From Actinobacillus sp. (lineage in GTDB: Bacteria; Pseudomonadota; Gammaproteobacteria; Enterobacterales; Pasteurellaceae): a stretch of DNA of 16,197 nt. Positions 1 through 6,980 of the stretch are shown here, one piece after another. The DNA lies in contig JAHHQX010000024.1 in NCBI GenBank assembly GCA_020026155.1, positions 1 through 16,197 of the forward strand. The letters run 5' to 3'. Under the pieces are notes generated by a model that saw only the letters and a list, made by a program, of their open reading frames with translations, was not told the DNA's origin and searched no databases. Position numbers and translations under genes: made by a program. Numbering within the stretch: the stretch's first letter is position 1; each line of letters opens with the position of its first letter.

Positions 1-54
1 ACTTTCGACCAATAGATTAAAAGTCTACTGCTCTACCGACTGAGCTAACGACCC
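1..54 (-). tRNA. tRNA-Lys (anticodon UUU), 5' part only
   Basis: Read on the minus strand from 54, the sequence starts GGGTCGTTAGCTC, followed by a normal D-arm. The anticodon stem GTAGA/TCTAT encloses the loop CTTTTAA, giving anticodon TTT (lysine). A GGTCG variable region and the start of the T-arm follow. The window edge removes the rest of the T-arm, the acceptor 3' strand and any CCA. Confidence 0.93.
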
Positions 55-75
55 GTCATGCTGTAACGGGGGCGT

Positions 76-103
76 ATATTACTGGATTTATTTTAATAAT
101 CAA
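76..103 (-). promoter_or_regulatory. tRNA-Lys promoter with GC-rich discriminator
   Basis: On the minus strand a TTGATT -35 (98-103) and a TAATAT -10 (76-81) are separated by 16 bp. A C-rich stretch (ACGCCCCCG, 67-75) follows the -10. A GC-rich discriminator is typical of stable-RNA promoters under stringent control. That this one behaves so is inferred. Confidence 0.6.
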
Positions 104-253
104 CAAAAATTTTAAATTTTTTATTTATTTGTAGGAATAAACAACAAATTAGCTTTTTTTTAGCTAAAAATCTGCTTTTTTTTCACTTTTTATTCATTTC
201 AATCTTAATAATGCTGAATAAATACACTAATTAATTTGATAGGTATTACTTTA

Positions 254-281
254 TTGATTCTTAAAAATTAATAGCTATTAT
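254..281 (+). promoter_or_regulatory. Candidate katG promoter
   Basis: TTGATT (254-259), a 16-bp spacer and TATTAT (276-281) give a start near 288 and a leader of about 42 nt to the katG ATG. An ATAGGTAT box lies 15 bp upstream of the -35 (239-246), and an ATAG lies just before the -10 (271-274). The same arrangement is found before the small gene at 2725. The rest of 55-253 is AT-rich and shows no other gene. Confidence 0.45.
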
Positions 282-329
282 TTAAAAACAATTTAATTTA
301 CTACTTTTTAAGTAACTTGGAGCTTATTT

Positions 330-2543
330 ATGACTGATATTAAAAATTGTCCTATGCACCAAAAAACAGAAGTTAAAAAATCAGGCGGTTGCCCGATTGC
401 ACATGGTGCAGCCACAAACCATGATCAAGAAGCACAAGCTTTCTGGCCAAATGCTTTGAATTTAGACATTTTGCACCAACACGATCGCAAAACCAATCCT
501 TATGATGAAAGTTTTAACTATCGTGAGGCTTTTGCCAAACTTGATCTTGAAGCAGTAAAAAGTGATTTAAAAAAATTAATGACCGAAAGCCAAGACTGGT
601 GGCCTGCTGACTGGGGTAGCTATGGTGGTTTAATGGTTCGTATGGCTTGGCACCAAGCAGGTTCTTACCGTACAACCGATGGTCGTGGTGGTGCGTCAAC
701 GGGGAACCAACGCTTCGCGCCATTAAACTCTTGGCCAGATAATGCAAACTTAGATAAAGCACGTCGTCTTCTATGGCCAATTAAGAAAAAATACGGTAAC
801 GCACTTTCTTGGGCCGACTTAATTATTCTTGCAGGTAATATGGCTTACGAATCAATGGGATTAAAAACCTTTGGTTTCGGCGGTGGTCGTGAAGATATTT
901 GGCATCCTGAAAAAGATATTTACTGGGGCGAAGAAAGAGAATGGCTTGCAGCCGGTGATAAACGTTATACCGATAGCGAAAACCGTGAAGAATTAGAAAA
1001 TCCACTTGCGGCCGTACAAATGGGGTTGATTTATGTAAACCCAGAAGGTGTGGGCGGAAAACCTGATCCACTAAAAACAGCTCGTGATATGCGCACTACC
1101 TTTGCTCGTATGGCAATGAATGATGAAGAAACTGTTGCGTTAACAGCGGGTGGACACACAGTTGGTAAATGTCACGGTAACGGTAATGTTGCACTTGTCG
1201 GCGAAGAACCTGAAGCAGCACCATTACACGAACAAGGCTTAGGCTGGGATAACAAAAATGGTCAAGGCAATGGTGGCGATACTGTAACAAGTGGTATCGA
1301 AGGTGCTTGGACAACTAATCCAACCCAATGGGATAACGGTTATTTTAAAATGTTAATGAACCACGACTGGTGGCTTAAAAAATCTCCAGCTGGTGCATGG
1401 CAATGGGAACCAATGCATATTGAAGAAAAAGATATGCCACTTGATGCTCACGATCCAACAAAACGTCGTATGCCAATTATGACCGATGCGGATATGGCAT
1501 TAAAAATTGATCCTGAATACAACAAAATCTCACAACGCTTTGCGGAAGATCAAGCCTACTTCTCTGAAGTTTTCGCTCGTGCATGGTTTAAATTAACCCA
1601 CCGCGATCTTGGTCCAAAATCACGTTACCTTGGTAGCGATGTACCTGCAGAAGATTTAATTTGGCAAGATCCAATTCCAGCAGGAAAAACACTTTCTGAA
1701 CAAGAAGTAGCGGAATTAAAAGATCAAATTCGTGCATCAGGTTTAAGCGATTCAGATCTTATTACAACGGCTTGGGACAGCGCGAGAACCTATCGTGGTT
1801 CTGACTATCGCGGTGGTGCAAATGGTGCGCGTATTGCACTTGCTCCACAAAAAGATTGGGTAGCAAATGAACCTGCACGTTTAGCGCATGTATTGTCTGT
1901 TTATGAAAAAATTAAACAACAATCTTCAACTGGTGTAAGTTTAGCGGATCTTATCGTTCTTGGTGGTGTGGTTGGTCTGGAAAATGCGATTAAAGCAGCA
2001 GGCTTTGATGTGCCTGTTCCATTCCTAAGTGGACGTGGCGATGCCACAGCAGAACAAACAGATGCTGAATCTTTTGCACCATTAGAACCATTACACGATG
2101 CGTTCCGTAACTTTGTCAAAACCAAATATGCGGTACAACCTGAAGAATTGATGCTTGATCGTGCACAATTACTCGGACTTACTGCGGCGGAAATGACTGT
2201 ATTAGTCGGTGGTATGCGTATGCTTGATACCAACTTTGCGCATAGCAAAGAAGGTGTATTTACCGATCGCCCAGGTATGTTAACCAATGACTTCTTCGTG
2301 AACCTTACTGACATGAATTATCGTTGGCAACCTGTTGCAGACAACCTCTACAACATTGTGGATCGTAAAACAGGTGAAACTAAATATACGGCAACGCGTG
2401 TTGACCTTGTATTCGGTTCTAACTCTGTGCTTCGCGCTTACGCAGAACACTATGCTCAAGACGATAATGACGAAAAATTCGTTCGCGACTTCGTTAAAGC
2501 ATGGACAAAAGTGATGAATAACGATCGTTTCGATGTGAAATAA
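330..2543 (+). CDS. katG: Catalase-peroxidase KatG
   Basis: Bifunctional haem enzyme that removes hydrogen peroxide by catalase and broad peroxidase activity in the cytoplasm; no signal peptide is visible. The 737 residues match the family length (E. coli 726). The distal triad Arg104-Trp107-His108 sits in the VRMAWHQAG stretch, and the proximal haem ligand His276 in TAGGHTVGKCHG, with its partner Trp327. The Met-Tyr-Trp cross-link needed for catalase activity is available as Trp107, Tyr235 and Met261. The C-terminal haemless repeat domain is complete and ends in the usual NNDRFD motif. The N-terminus is unusual in carrying two Cys-Pro motifs (CPMH at 7-10 and CPIAHG at 21-26). GGAG at 319-322 lies 7 nt before the ATG. 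The gene stands alone, with its own promoter and terminator. H. influenzae uses the unrelated catalase HktE, so katG here suggests a different species or a gained gene. OxyR control is likely, but the classical operator is not visible. Confidence 0.98.
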   Translation: MTDIKNCPMHQKTEVKKSGGCPIAHGAATNHDQEAQAFWPNALNLDILHQHDRKTNPYDESFNYREAFAKLDLEAVKSDLKKLMTESQDWWPADWGSYGGLMVRMAWHQAGSYRTTDGRGGASTGNQRFAPLNSWPDNANLDKARRLLWPIKKKYGNALSWADLIILAGNMAYESMGLKTFGFGGGREDIWHPEKDIYWGEEREWLAAGDKRYTDSENREELENPLAAVQMGLIYVNPEGVGGKPDPLKTARDMRTTFARMAMNDEETVALTAGGHTVGKCHGNGNVALVGEEPEAAPLHEQGLGWDNKNGQGNGGDTVTSGIEGAWTTNPTQWDNGYFKMLMNHDWWLKKSPAGAWQWEPMHIEEKDMPLDAHDPTKRRMPIMTDADMALKIDPEYNKISQRFAEDQAYFSEVFARAWFKLTHRDLGPKSRYLGSDVPAEDLIWQDPIPAGKTLSEQEVAELKDQIRASGLSDSDLITTAWDSARTYRGSDYRGGANGARIALAPQKDWVANEPARLAHVLSVYEKIKQQSSTGVSLADLIVLGGVVGLENAIKAAGFDVPVPFLSGRGDATAEQTDAESFAPLEPLHDAFRNFVKTKYAVQPEELMLDRAQLLGLTAAEMTVLVGGMRMLDTNFAHSKEGVFTDRPGMLTNDFFVNLTDMNYRWQPVADNLYNIVDRKTGETKYTATRVDLVFGSNSVLRAYAEHYAQDDNDEKFVRDFVKAWTKVMNNDRFDVK

Positions 2544-2580
2544 TTTTCTATTATTCCTCTATACTTATCATCTTAAGTTT

Positions 2581-2608
2581 AATACCGCCGTTTAGGCGGT
2601 ATTTTTTT
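2581..2608 (+). terminator. katG intrinsic terminator
   Basis: AATACCGCC (2581-2589) pairs with GGCGGTATT (2595-2603) around a 5-nt loop, and a run of T follows. It lies 38 nt after the katG stop. Confidence 0.92.
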
Positions 2609-2646
2609 AATATATTTTTCCACCTAGCAAAATCATAATTGAATCA

Positions 2647-2689
2647 ATAGGTATATTTGTATTTATTTTATTCTTTTAATAGTTAAAAT
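2647..2689 (+). promoter_or_regulatory. Candidate promoter matching the katG promoter
   Basis: ATAGGTAT (2647-2654), TTTATT (-35, 2662-2667), ATAG (2679-2682) and TAAAAT (-10, 2684-2689) have exactly the spacing of the elements at 239-281 before katG. About 27 of 43 aligned positions are identical. The -35 is weak, which would suit an activated promoter. The function is inferred. Confidence 0.4.
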
Positions 2690-2724
2690 TAATACAAAGA
2701 TAAATAAGAGGATTAGGAACTTAT

Positions 2725-2916
2725 ATGAATGTTAGCGACAAGATATCTGAGTGCCCATTCTCGCATGGGTTTATCCCTAATTATGCAAGGGAAAATCAAC
2801 AACGCTGGGGAGTAACTGCAATCGAAAATACTGCATGCCAGACTTCAATTTATGCAACGAGTGCAGACAGCCCACGTATCCAGAATTGTCAATCTCAAGT
2901 AAGAATTTTTGCTTGA
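2725..2916 (+). CDS. Small protein with a KatG-like CPxxHG N-terminus
   Basis: I do not recognise a family for this 63-aa protein. It is soluble-looking, with no signal peptide or membrane segment, and carries four cysteines (residues 10, 38 and 55 are clear, the first in CPFSHG at 10-15). That motif resembles CPIAHG near the N-terminus of KatG, and in KatG proteins generally a CPF/CPI stretch precedes the conserved WWPNxL region; here a Trp follows at about the right distance, but no further KatG homology can be seen. Two good Shine-Dalgarno stretches precede the ATG (GAGGA 2708-2712, AGGA 2715-2718). The promoter region mirrors that of katG, and a strong hairpin terminator follows. It could be a decayed katG duplication reduced to its first codons, a small co-regulated haem- or thiol-related peptide, or a chance reading frame. 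The ribosome site, promoter pattern and terminator favour a real transcript. Confidence 0.5.
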   Translation: MNVSDKISECPFSHGFIPNYARENQQRWGVTAIENTACQTSIYATSADSPRIQNCQSQVRIFA

Positions 2917-2984
2917 AAGACAAAATAAGTTCTAAATACTGTAGTGATATGATGACGAGAAAAAACTGCAAATTTTAGAAACAA

Positions 2985-3026
2985 CACGCCCCGATTTTCG
3001 ATAAATTTTTTGAAAAATCGGGGCGT
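2985..3026. terminator. Bidirectional hairpin, copy A of a dispersed repeat
   Basis: ACGCCCCGATTTT (2986-2998) pairs perfectly over 13 bp with 3014-3026 around a 15-nt loop. CTTTTTATTT follows on the plus strand, so it should end the 63-aa gene transcript. On the minus strand it lies 9 bp past the ruvB stop with a poorer T-run. Its left arm CACGCCCCGATTTTCG recurs at 11839. Confidence 0.8.
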
Positions 3027-3034
3027 CTTTTTAT

Positions 3035-4042
3035 TTATTCCGTTAATTTGCGTAAACCAAAATGGCGGTAGGTACTTTCTGTAGCAATGCGTCCACGAGG
3101 TGTACGTTGTAAGAAACCTTGCTGAATCAAGAACGGTTCTAAGACATCTTCAATCGTATCTCGTTCTTCGCCGATTGCTGCCGCTAAATTATCCAACCCA
3201 ACAGGACCACCATCAAAGCGTTCGATAATTGCTTGCAATAATTTGCGATCCATTAAATCAAATCCAGCTTGATCGACATCTAACATCGTCAAGGCTTGGC
3301 GAGCGATTTCAGCGGTAATATGCCCATCATTTTTGACATCCGCATAATCACGCACACGACGCAATAAGCGATTGGCAATACGCGGGGTTCCACGTGAACG
3401 GCATGCAATCTCTTGGGTAGCATCAGGCTCAATAGTGAGGTTTAAACAATCCGCACTTCGTTGGACAATCGCACTAAGATCAGGTACTGAATAAAACTCC
3501 AAGCGTTGCACAATCCCAAAACGATCACGCAATGGTGAAGTTAAAGAACCTGCACGCGTTGTCGCACCAATTAAGGTAAAAGGCGGTAAATCTAATTTAA
3601 TGGAACGCGCTGCTGGACCTTCGCCAATCATAATATCCAACTGATAGTCTTCCATGGCTGGATACAGTACTTCTTCAATTGCTGGCGAAAGGCGGTGAAT
3701 TTCATCGATAAACAACACATCATGCGGTTCAAGATTGGTCAACATCGCTGCCAAATCCCCTGCTTTTTCTAAAACAGGTCCTGATGTCGTGCGGATATTT
3801 ACCCCCATTTCATTGGCAACGATATTTGCCAAGGTGGTTTTCCCCAGCCCTGGTGGTCCAAAAATTAAAAGATGATCTAAGGCATCTTGACGCATTTTTG
3901 CCGCTTTAATGAAAATTTCCATCTGTTCGCGGACTTGCGGTTGTCCAACATAATCTTCTAATAATTTCGGACGAATCGCACGATCAATAAAATCTTCATC
4001 AAATTGGGCCTGCCCGCTAATTATTCTATCTGCTTCAATCAT
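3035..4042 (-). CDS. ruvB: Holliday junction branch-migration ATPase RuvB
   Basis: AAA+ motor subunit of RuvAB. It forms hexameric rings that pump DNA through the RuvA-held Holliday junction during recombinational repair. The 335 residues are full length. Walker A is GPPGLGKT (62-69), Walker B/DEIH is at 113-116, sensor 1 GATTR at 159-163 and the arginine finger Arg174 in SPLRDRFG. The C-terminal winged-helix DNA-binding domain ends in RTPRGRIAT followed by the conserved HFG. The ruvA stop codon lies 9 bp upstream and overlaps the ruvB Shine-Dalgarno (TAAGGAT), so the pair is translationally linked. Transcription is probably from the LexA-boxed promoter before ruvA, as in the SOS-induced ruvAB operon of E. 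coli. The repeat hairpin just downstream probably closes the operon. Confidence 0.99.
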   Translation of the reverse strand: MIEADRIISGQAQFDEDFIDRAIRPKLLEDYVGQPQVREQMEIFIKAAKMRQDALDHLLIFGPPGLGKTTLANIVANEMGVNIRTTSGPVLEKAGDLAAMLTNLEPHDVLFIDEIHRLSPAIEEVLYPAMEDYQLDIMIGEGPAARSIKLDLPPFTLIGATTRAGSLTSPLRDRFGIVQRLEFYSVPDLSAIVQRSADCLNLTIEPDATQEIACRSRGTPRIANRLLRRVRDYADVKNDGHITAEIARQALTMLDVDQAGFDLMDRKLLQAIIERFDGGPVGLDNLAAAIGEERDTIEDVLEPFLIQQGFLQRTPRGRIATESTYRHFGLRKLTE

Positions 4043-4051
4043 TGTTTATCC

Positions 4052-4669
4052 TTAAAGCATTGATTTTAGGGCTTCACGAATAAGCTGTTCGCTATTTAAA
4101 TCCTCTTTCGCAACACGTTTTACTGCTTTTTCAGCTTCAGAAGCCTTATAACCCAGTGCAATTAGTGCTGCAATCGCATCTTGGGCAGCCATATTATCCA
4201 TTTTCTCAAGTGTAGGTGATGAAGAAGGGAGAGTTTTACTTTCGATAAAGAAATCACGTTGTACGCTATCTTTAAATTTCCCTTTCAATTCAACTACTAA
4301 GCGTTCCGCTGTTTTCTTACCGACACCTGGAATTTTGGTTAACTTAGACACTTCTTCACGTTCAATGGCATATGAAAATTCTTCCACTGACATCGCCGAT
4401 AAAATGGCTAGACCTAACTTAGGTCCTACCCCATTCGTTTTGATTAATTCGCGGAATAAATGACGATCTGCTTTGTGAGAGAAACCATAGAGTTGCTGAG
4501 CATCTTCACGCACCACAAAATGCGTAAATAATGTGACTTCTTGATTTAATTCAGGAAGATCATAAAAACTTGTCATAGGTAAGAGCAGTTCATAGCCCAC
4601 GCCATGCACATCAAGCAAAATTTCAGGAGGTTGTTTTTCAGCTAAAATACCCGTTAATCGACCGATCAT
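4052..4669 (-). CDS. ruvA: Holliday junction-binding protein RuvA
   Basis: Tetrameric junction-recognition subunit that loads RuvB rings and holds the four-way junction in the square-planar form. I start it at the ATG at 4669, giving MIGRLTGIL and 205 residues, in line with RuvA of E. coli (203). A longer reading from a TTG at 4681 adds four residues, but GAAGG (4673-4677) sits 5-6 nt before the ATG and would be inside that extension. Visible domains: an N-terminal OB fold (about 1-62), two helix-hairpin-helix motifs (GVGPK at 80-84 and IPGVGKKTAERL at 113-124), a flexible linker rich in Ser/Thr/Pro (about 138-155), and the C-terminal three-helix domain that contacts RuvB (155-205). It is followed directly by ruvB. 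Confidence 0.98.
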   Translation of the reverse strand: MIGRLTGILAEKQPPEILLDVHGVGYELLLPMTSFYDLPELNQEVTLFTHFVVREDAQQLYGFSHKADRHLFRELIKTNGVGPKLGLAILSAMSVEEFSYAIEREEVSKLTKIPGVGKKTAERLVVELKGKFKDSVQRDFFIESKTLPSSSPTLEKMDNMAAQDAIAALIALGYKASEAEKAVKRVAKEDLNSEQLIREALKSML

Positions 4670-4701
4670 AAGTGCCTTCAATGATTTAAAAAATATACAT
4701 T

Positions 4702-4733
4702 AGTATAAAATAATACTGTATAAACATCCACTT
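4702..4733 (-). promoter_or_regulatory. LexA-like box and promoter before ruvAB
   Basis: TACTGTATAAACATCCACTT at 4714-4733 (plus strand) matches the enterobacterial LexA consensus TACTGTATATATATACAGTA at 15 of 20 positions. One half-site (TACTGTATA) is perfect and the other is degenerate. On the minus strand a TATACT -10 (4702-4707) lies 17 bp from a TGGATG -35 (4725-4730), so LexA would cover the -35 region. In E. coli ruvAB is SOS-regulated while ruvC is not, which fits a promoter here between ruvC and ruvA. Confidence 0.5.
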
Positions 4734-4735
4734 AT

Positions 4736-5299
4736 TTATTCTGCTTTTAAACGAAAGCGTCCACGACTGTAACGACTTTGCAGTAATGCCTGGGTTTGTT
4801 TGCCAAGTGGTGTTTGCGTAATTTGGTGGGCATATTTAATGGTATGGGCGTGCGTTATGGCAATCGCTAAAGCATCCGCCGCATCGGCTTGAGGCGTTGC
4901 AGAAAGGCGTAAAAGTTTGGTTACCATTGCCTGGACTTGGCTTTTATCCGCTGAGCCAATTCCTGTTACCGTCTGTTTAACTCGGCGAGCCGCATATTCA
5001 AAAACAGGTAAATCATGGTTCATTGCCGCAACTATTGCTGTTCCACGTGCCTGCCCAAGTTTTAACGCAGAACTAGCATTTTTCGCTAAAAATACTTCCT
5101 CTATCGCAAACATATCAGGTTGGAACTGCGTGATAATTTCACTCACTCCCGCATAAATACGCTTTAGACGATTAGGTAAATCAGCAACCTCAGTACGAAT
5201 TGCCCCGCTCCCTAAATATTCCAAATGCAGCCCTTGTTGACGAATCACGCCGTATCCCGTAATGCGCGATCCTGGGTCGATACCTAAAATAATGCTCAT
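4736..5299 (-). CDS. ruvC: Holliday junction resolvase RuvC
   Basis: Dimeric endonuclease that cuts Holliday junctions symmetrically after RuvAB branch migration, using an RNase H-like fold and two metal ions. I start it at the ATG at 5299 (MSIILGIDPGSRITGYG), which matches the known RuvC N-terminus, has GGAAAG 3-8 nt upstream, and gives 187 residues. A reading starting at 5344 would run the frame through the terminator stem at 5314-5339 and is unlikely. Catalytic acids are Asp8, Glu67 (FAIEEVF), Asp139 and Asp142 (QADAADALAIAITH). The conserved KNASSALKLGQARG stretch is present. The tail beyond about 172 is basic (QSRYSRGRFRLK) and slightly longer than in E. coli. No clear promoter is visible between the hairpin and the start, so expression may depend on readthrough from yebC. 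Confidence 0.97.
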   Translation of the reverse strand: MSIILGIDPGSRITGYGVIRQQGLHLEYLGSGAIRTEVADLPNRLKRIYAGVSEIITQFQPDMFAIEEVFLAKNASSALKLGQARGTAIVAAMNHDLPVFEYAARRVKQTVTGIGSADKSQVQAMVTKLLRLSATPQADAADALAIAITHAHTIKYAHQITQTPLGKQTQALLQSRYSRGRFRLKAE

Positions 5300-5313
5300 T
5301 TTCTTTCCATACG

Positions 5314-5339
5314 AAAAAGCGAGCCTCTGCCCGCTTTTT
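5314..5339. terminator. Hairpin terminator between the small membrane protein gene and ruvC
   Basis: On the minus strand AAAAAGCGGGC and GCTCGCTTTTT form an 11-bp stem with one G-T pair and an AGAG loop; the T-run is part of the stem. It begins a few bases after the upstream stop (5344) and ends about 5 bp before the ruvC Shine-Dalgarno. It may be a full terminator or a leaky attenuator in the ruvC leader. Confidence 0.75.
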
Positions 5340-5343
5340 ATCA

Positions 5344-5706
5344 TTAATCTTTATTTCTTTTTTTCTTGCGTAAAACTAACTTGTCGTTCATAAAACTAAT
5401 TTCTTCATAATCACGAAACAGTGCGACAATCAAACCGATACCAAGACTCACTGCCGTAATAATGGCAGCAATCTCAAAGCCTGTCATAGCAGCAATTGGC
5501 GCTGCAGCGAACGCAGAAAGCCCACCTGTAAAAGGCATCGCTCCTACCGCAGTGGTGATCAATGCAATCACCGCTGTGCCTGCCGTCGCTACTTTTTTTA
5601 CCGTATCTAATTTTTTTGCTAAACGACCTGTCACAACAATTTCATCTGCGCCTTGCTCTTTGGCAAGCGTCAACGCATTTTTTGTCGTCACATGTACAGT
5701 TTTCAT
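5344..5706 (-). CDS. Small membrane protein, unknown function
   Basis: I do not recognise a named family. The roughly 120-residue protein has a charged N-terminal part (about 1-38, with VHVTTKNALTLAKEQGADEI and VTGRLAKKLD). Two long hydrophobic, glycine- and alanine-rich stretches follow (about 40-66 and 70-97), probably a membrane hairpin. The tail is basic (LVLRKKKRNKD), which should face the cytoplasm. The start is uncertain. The ATG at 5706 has AAGGA about 11 nt upstream; a TTG two codons earlier (5712) is better spaced from the same AAGGA. It lies 43 bp after the lipoprotein stop, so it is probably the last gene of a yebC-lipoprotein-this unit, closed by the hairpin at 5314-5339. Neither this gene nor the lipoprotein occurs between yebC and ruvC in E. 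coli, so both are lineage-specific insertions. Confidence 0.8.
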   Translation of the reverse strand: MKTVHVTTKNALTLAKEQGADEIVVTGRLAKKLDTVKKVATAGTAVIALITTAVGAMPFTGGLSAFAAAPIAAMTGFEIAAIITAVSLGIGLIVALFRDYEEISFMNDKLVLRKKKRNKD

Positions 5707-5749
5707 ATGCAAGATTATCCTTTAAAAAAGAGAATAATGAATCGAAAAA

Positions 5750-6160
5750 CTATTTTTTAACATCACAATAGTTAATCAAAATTTTATCTGCTTGTGCAGT
5801 ATGTTGAAGTAGCATCATGCCATCTTTTTTCGTTACATTTTGAGCATTGATACCATCGACTAACCATACCCATTTTTGTGCATTTTCAAATTTTGTGGTG
5901 TCATTGATGTCTTTAACACGTACTAAATTTGCATAGGTTTTACCCGCAAATTGCACATCAGCTTTAACTGCCTCATCGCCAGCAAATTGATAAGTTACAT
6001 GCATCGGATGATTATGTTTCGCACCGCACATATAAGTAACCGTTTGTGTTGTTACGTTAGTTTGAGGTGCAACATCATGAGATGCTACTGGAACTTGTTT
6101 ACTACAAGCAGCTAAAACGAATACACTCGCAAGTGATAAGATTTTAACATACGATTTCAT
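5750..6160 (-). CDS. Small outer-membrane lipoprotein, possibly MliC-like
   Basis: A 136-residue lipoprotein. A basic N-terminus, hydrophobic core and lipobox LAAC put the lipidated cysteine at residue 19. Ser at +2 suggests sorting to the outer membrane. After a Val/Thr/Gln-rich linker comes a beta-rich domain with two cysteines (C45 in TYMCGAKHNHPMH and C132 in INYCDVKK) that could form a disulfide joining its ends. The layout TYxC, then VTYQF, then GKTYANLVRV, and a terminal cysteine recalls the MliC/C-type lysozyme inhibitor fold, but this is only pattern likeness. The cluster C45, H49, H51, M53, H54 could alternatively bind metal. The ATG at 6160 is preferred over a GTG one codon earlier because AAGGAG lies 6 nt before it. 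The gene begins 27 bp after yebC and is probably co-transcribed with it. Confidence 0.85.
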   Translation of the reverse strand: MKSYVKILSLASVFVLAACSKQVPVASHDVAPQTNVTTQTVTYMCGAKHNHPMHVTYQFAGDEAVKADVQFAGKTYANLVRVKDINDTTKFENAQKWVWLVDGINAQNVTKKDGMMLLQHTAQADKILINYCDVKK

Positions 6161-6187
6161 CACTCTCTCCTTCTTATTTAGAGCAGA

Positions 6188-6928
6188 TTAAAGGGTTTCA
6201 GCAATCTCGTCGCTGATTTCAGCATTGTGATATACGTTTTGAACGTCATCGCAATCTTCTAACATATCTACTAAACGCATGAATTTAGGTGCAGTTTCAG
6301 CATCTAATTCAACGGTTGTAGATGGAATCATGGTTACTTCAGCGCTTTCTAATTTGTAACCCGCTTTTTCTAACGCATCACGTACTGCGCCAAGTTCTTC
6401 CCACGCAGTAGTAATTTCAAAGCTACCGTCTTCTTGTGGTTCGATATCTTCTGCACCAGCTTCGATTGCCGCGTCAGTTAAGGTTTCTTCATCACCTTCT
6501 AAGATAAGGATTAAACCTTTTTTACTAAACATATAACCTACAGAACCTTCAGTTCCTAAGTTACCACCACATTTTGTGAAGCTTGGACGTACTTGAGAAA
6601 TAGTACGGTTTGCGTTATCACTTAAACATTCAACGATTAATGCAGTGCCACCTGGACCGTAACCTTCATAGATACGGGTTTCCATATTGGTGTCATCACC
6701 ACCACCCACACCGCGGTCGATTGCACGGTTAATGGTGTCACGAGTCATGTTTGCTGCTAATGCTTTATCTACAGCGGTACGTAAGCGTGGGTTTGCATTC
6801 ACATCACCGCCACCAATTTTTGCAGCGGTTACTAATTCACGAATAAGTTTGGTAAAGATTTTACCGCGTTGTGCATCTTGTGCTGCTTTGCGGTGTTTAA
6901 TATTTGCCCACTTACTATGTCCTGCCAT
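6188..6928 (-). CDS. yebC: YebC/PmpR/TACO1-family protein
   Basis: Full-length 246-residue YebC, the same length as in E. coli. The N-terminal signature MAGHSKWANIKHRKAAQD is followed by the first domain with RGKIFTKLIREL. Next come the conserved IYEGYGPGGTALIVECLSDN loop (about residues 85-104) and the NRTISQVRPSFTKCGGNLG region. The family was long annotated as a DNA-binding transcription regulator. More recent work on YebC and mitochondrial TACO1 places it at the ribosome, relieving stalls at proline-rich stretches. AAAGGA lies 8 nt before the ATG. A promoter at 7037-7065 gives a roughly 100-nt leader that contains one copy of the dispersed repeat. The neighbours downstream are the lipoprotein and ruvC. 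Confidence 0.98.
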   Translation of the reverse strand: MAGHSKWANIKHRKAAQDAQRGKIFTKLIRELVTAAKIGGGDVNANPRLRTAVDKALAANMTRDTINRAIDRGVGGGDDTNMETRIYEGYGPGGTALIVECLSDNANRTISQVRPSFTKCGGNLGTEGSVGYMFSKKGLILILEGDEETLTDAAIEAGAEDIEPQEDGSFEITTAWEELGAVRDALEKAGYKLESAEVTMIPSTTVELDAETAPKFMRLVDMLEDCDDVQNVYHNAEISDEIAETL

Positions 6929-6980
6929 GTTATATATCCTTTTCTTGACGCAATTTGCGTTATCGTTTAAAAAAATTAAA

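Noticed and set aside
239..278. A classical OxyR operator (ATAG-N7-CTAT-N7-ATAG-N7-CTAT) before katG
   Set aside because: Only the outer ATAG and a CTAT are present, at the wrong distance (36 rather than 33 bases between their starts); the inner blocks do not match. Reported instead as a non-standard ATAGnT pair.
1..330. tRNA-Lys as the attachment site of an island carrying katG
   Set aside because: Integrases normally use the 3' end of a tRNA gene, which here points out of the window. katG lies on the 5' side, and no integrase or direct repeat of the tRNA end is seen.
1901..2314. A 137-codon open frame antisense to katG, and similar long antisense frames in aspS and yebC
   Set aside because: They are codon-structure shadows of strongly conserved genes, without ribosome sites or recognisable protein features.
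4670..4681. RuvA starting at the TTG at 4681
   Set aside because: The ribosome site GAAGG would fall inside the coding region, and known RuvA proteins start MIGRL, which the ATG at 4669 gives.
5300..5344. RuvC N-terminal extension of 15 residues from 5344
   Set aside because: This stretch is the stem of the terminator, and the protein family starts at the MxIILGIDPG motif.
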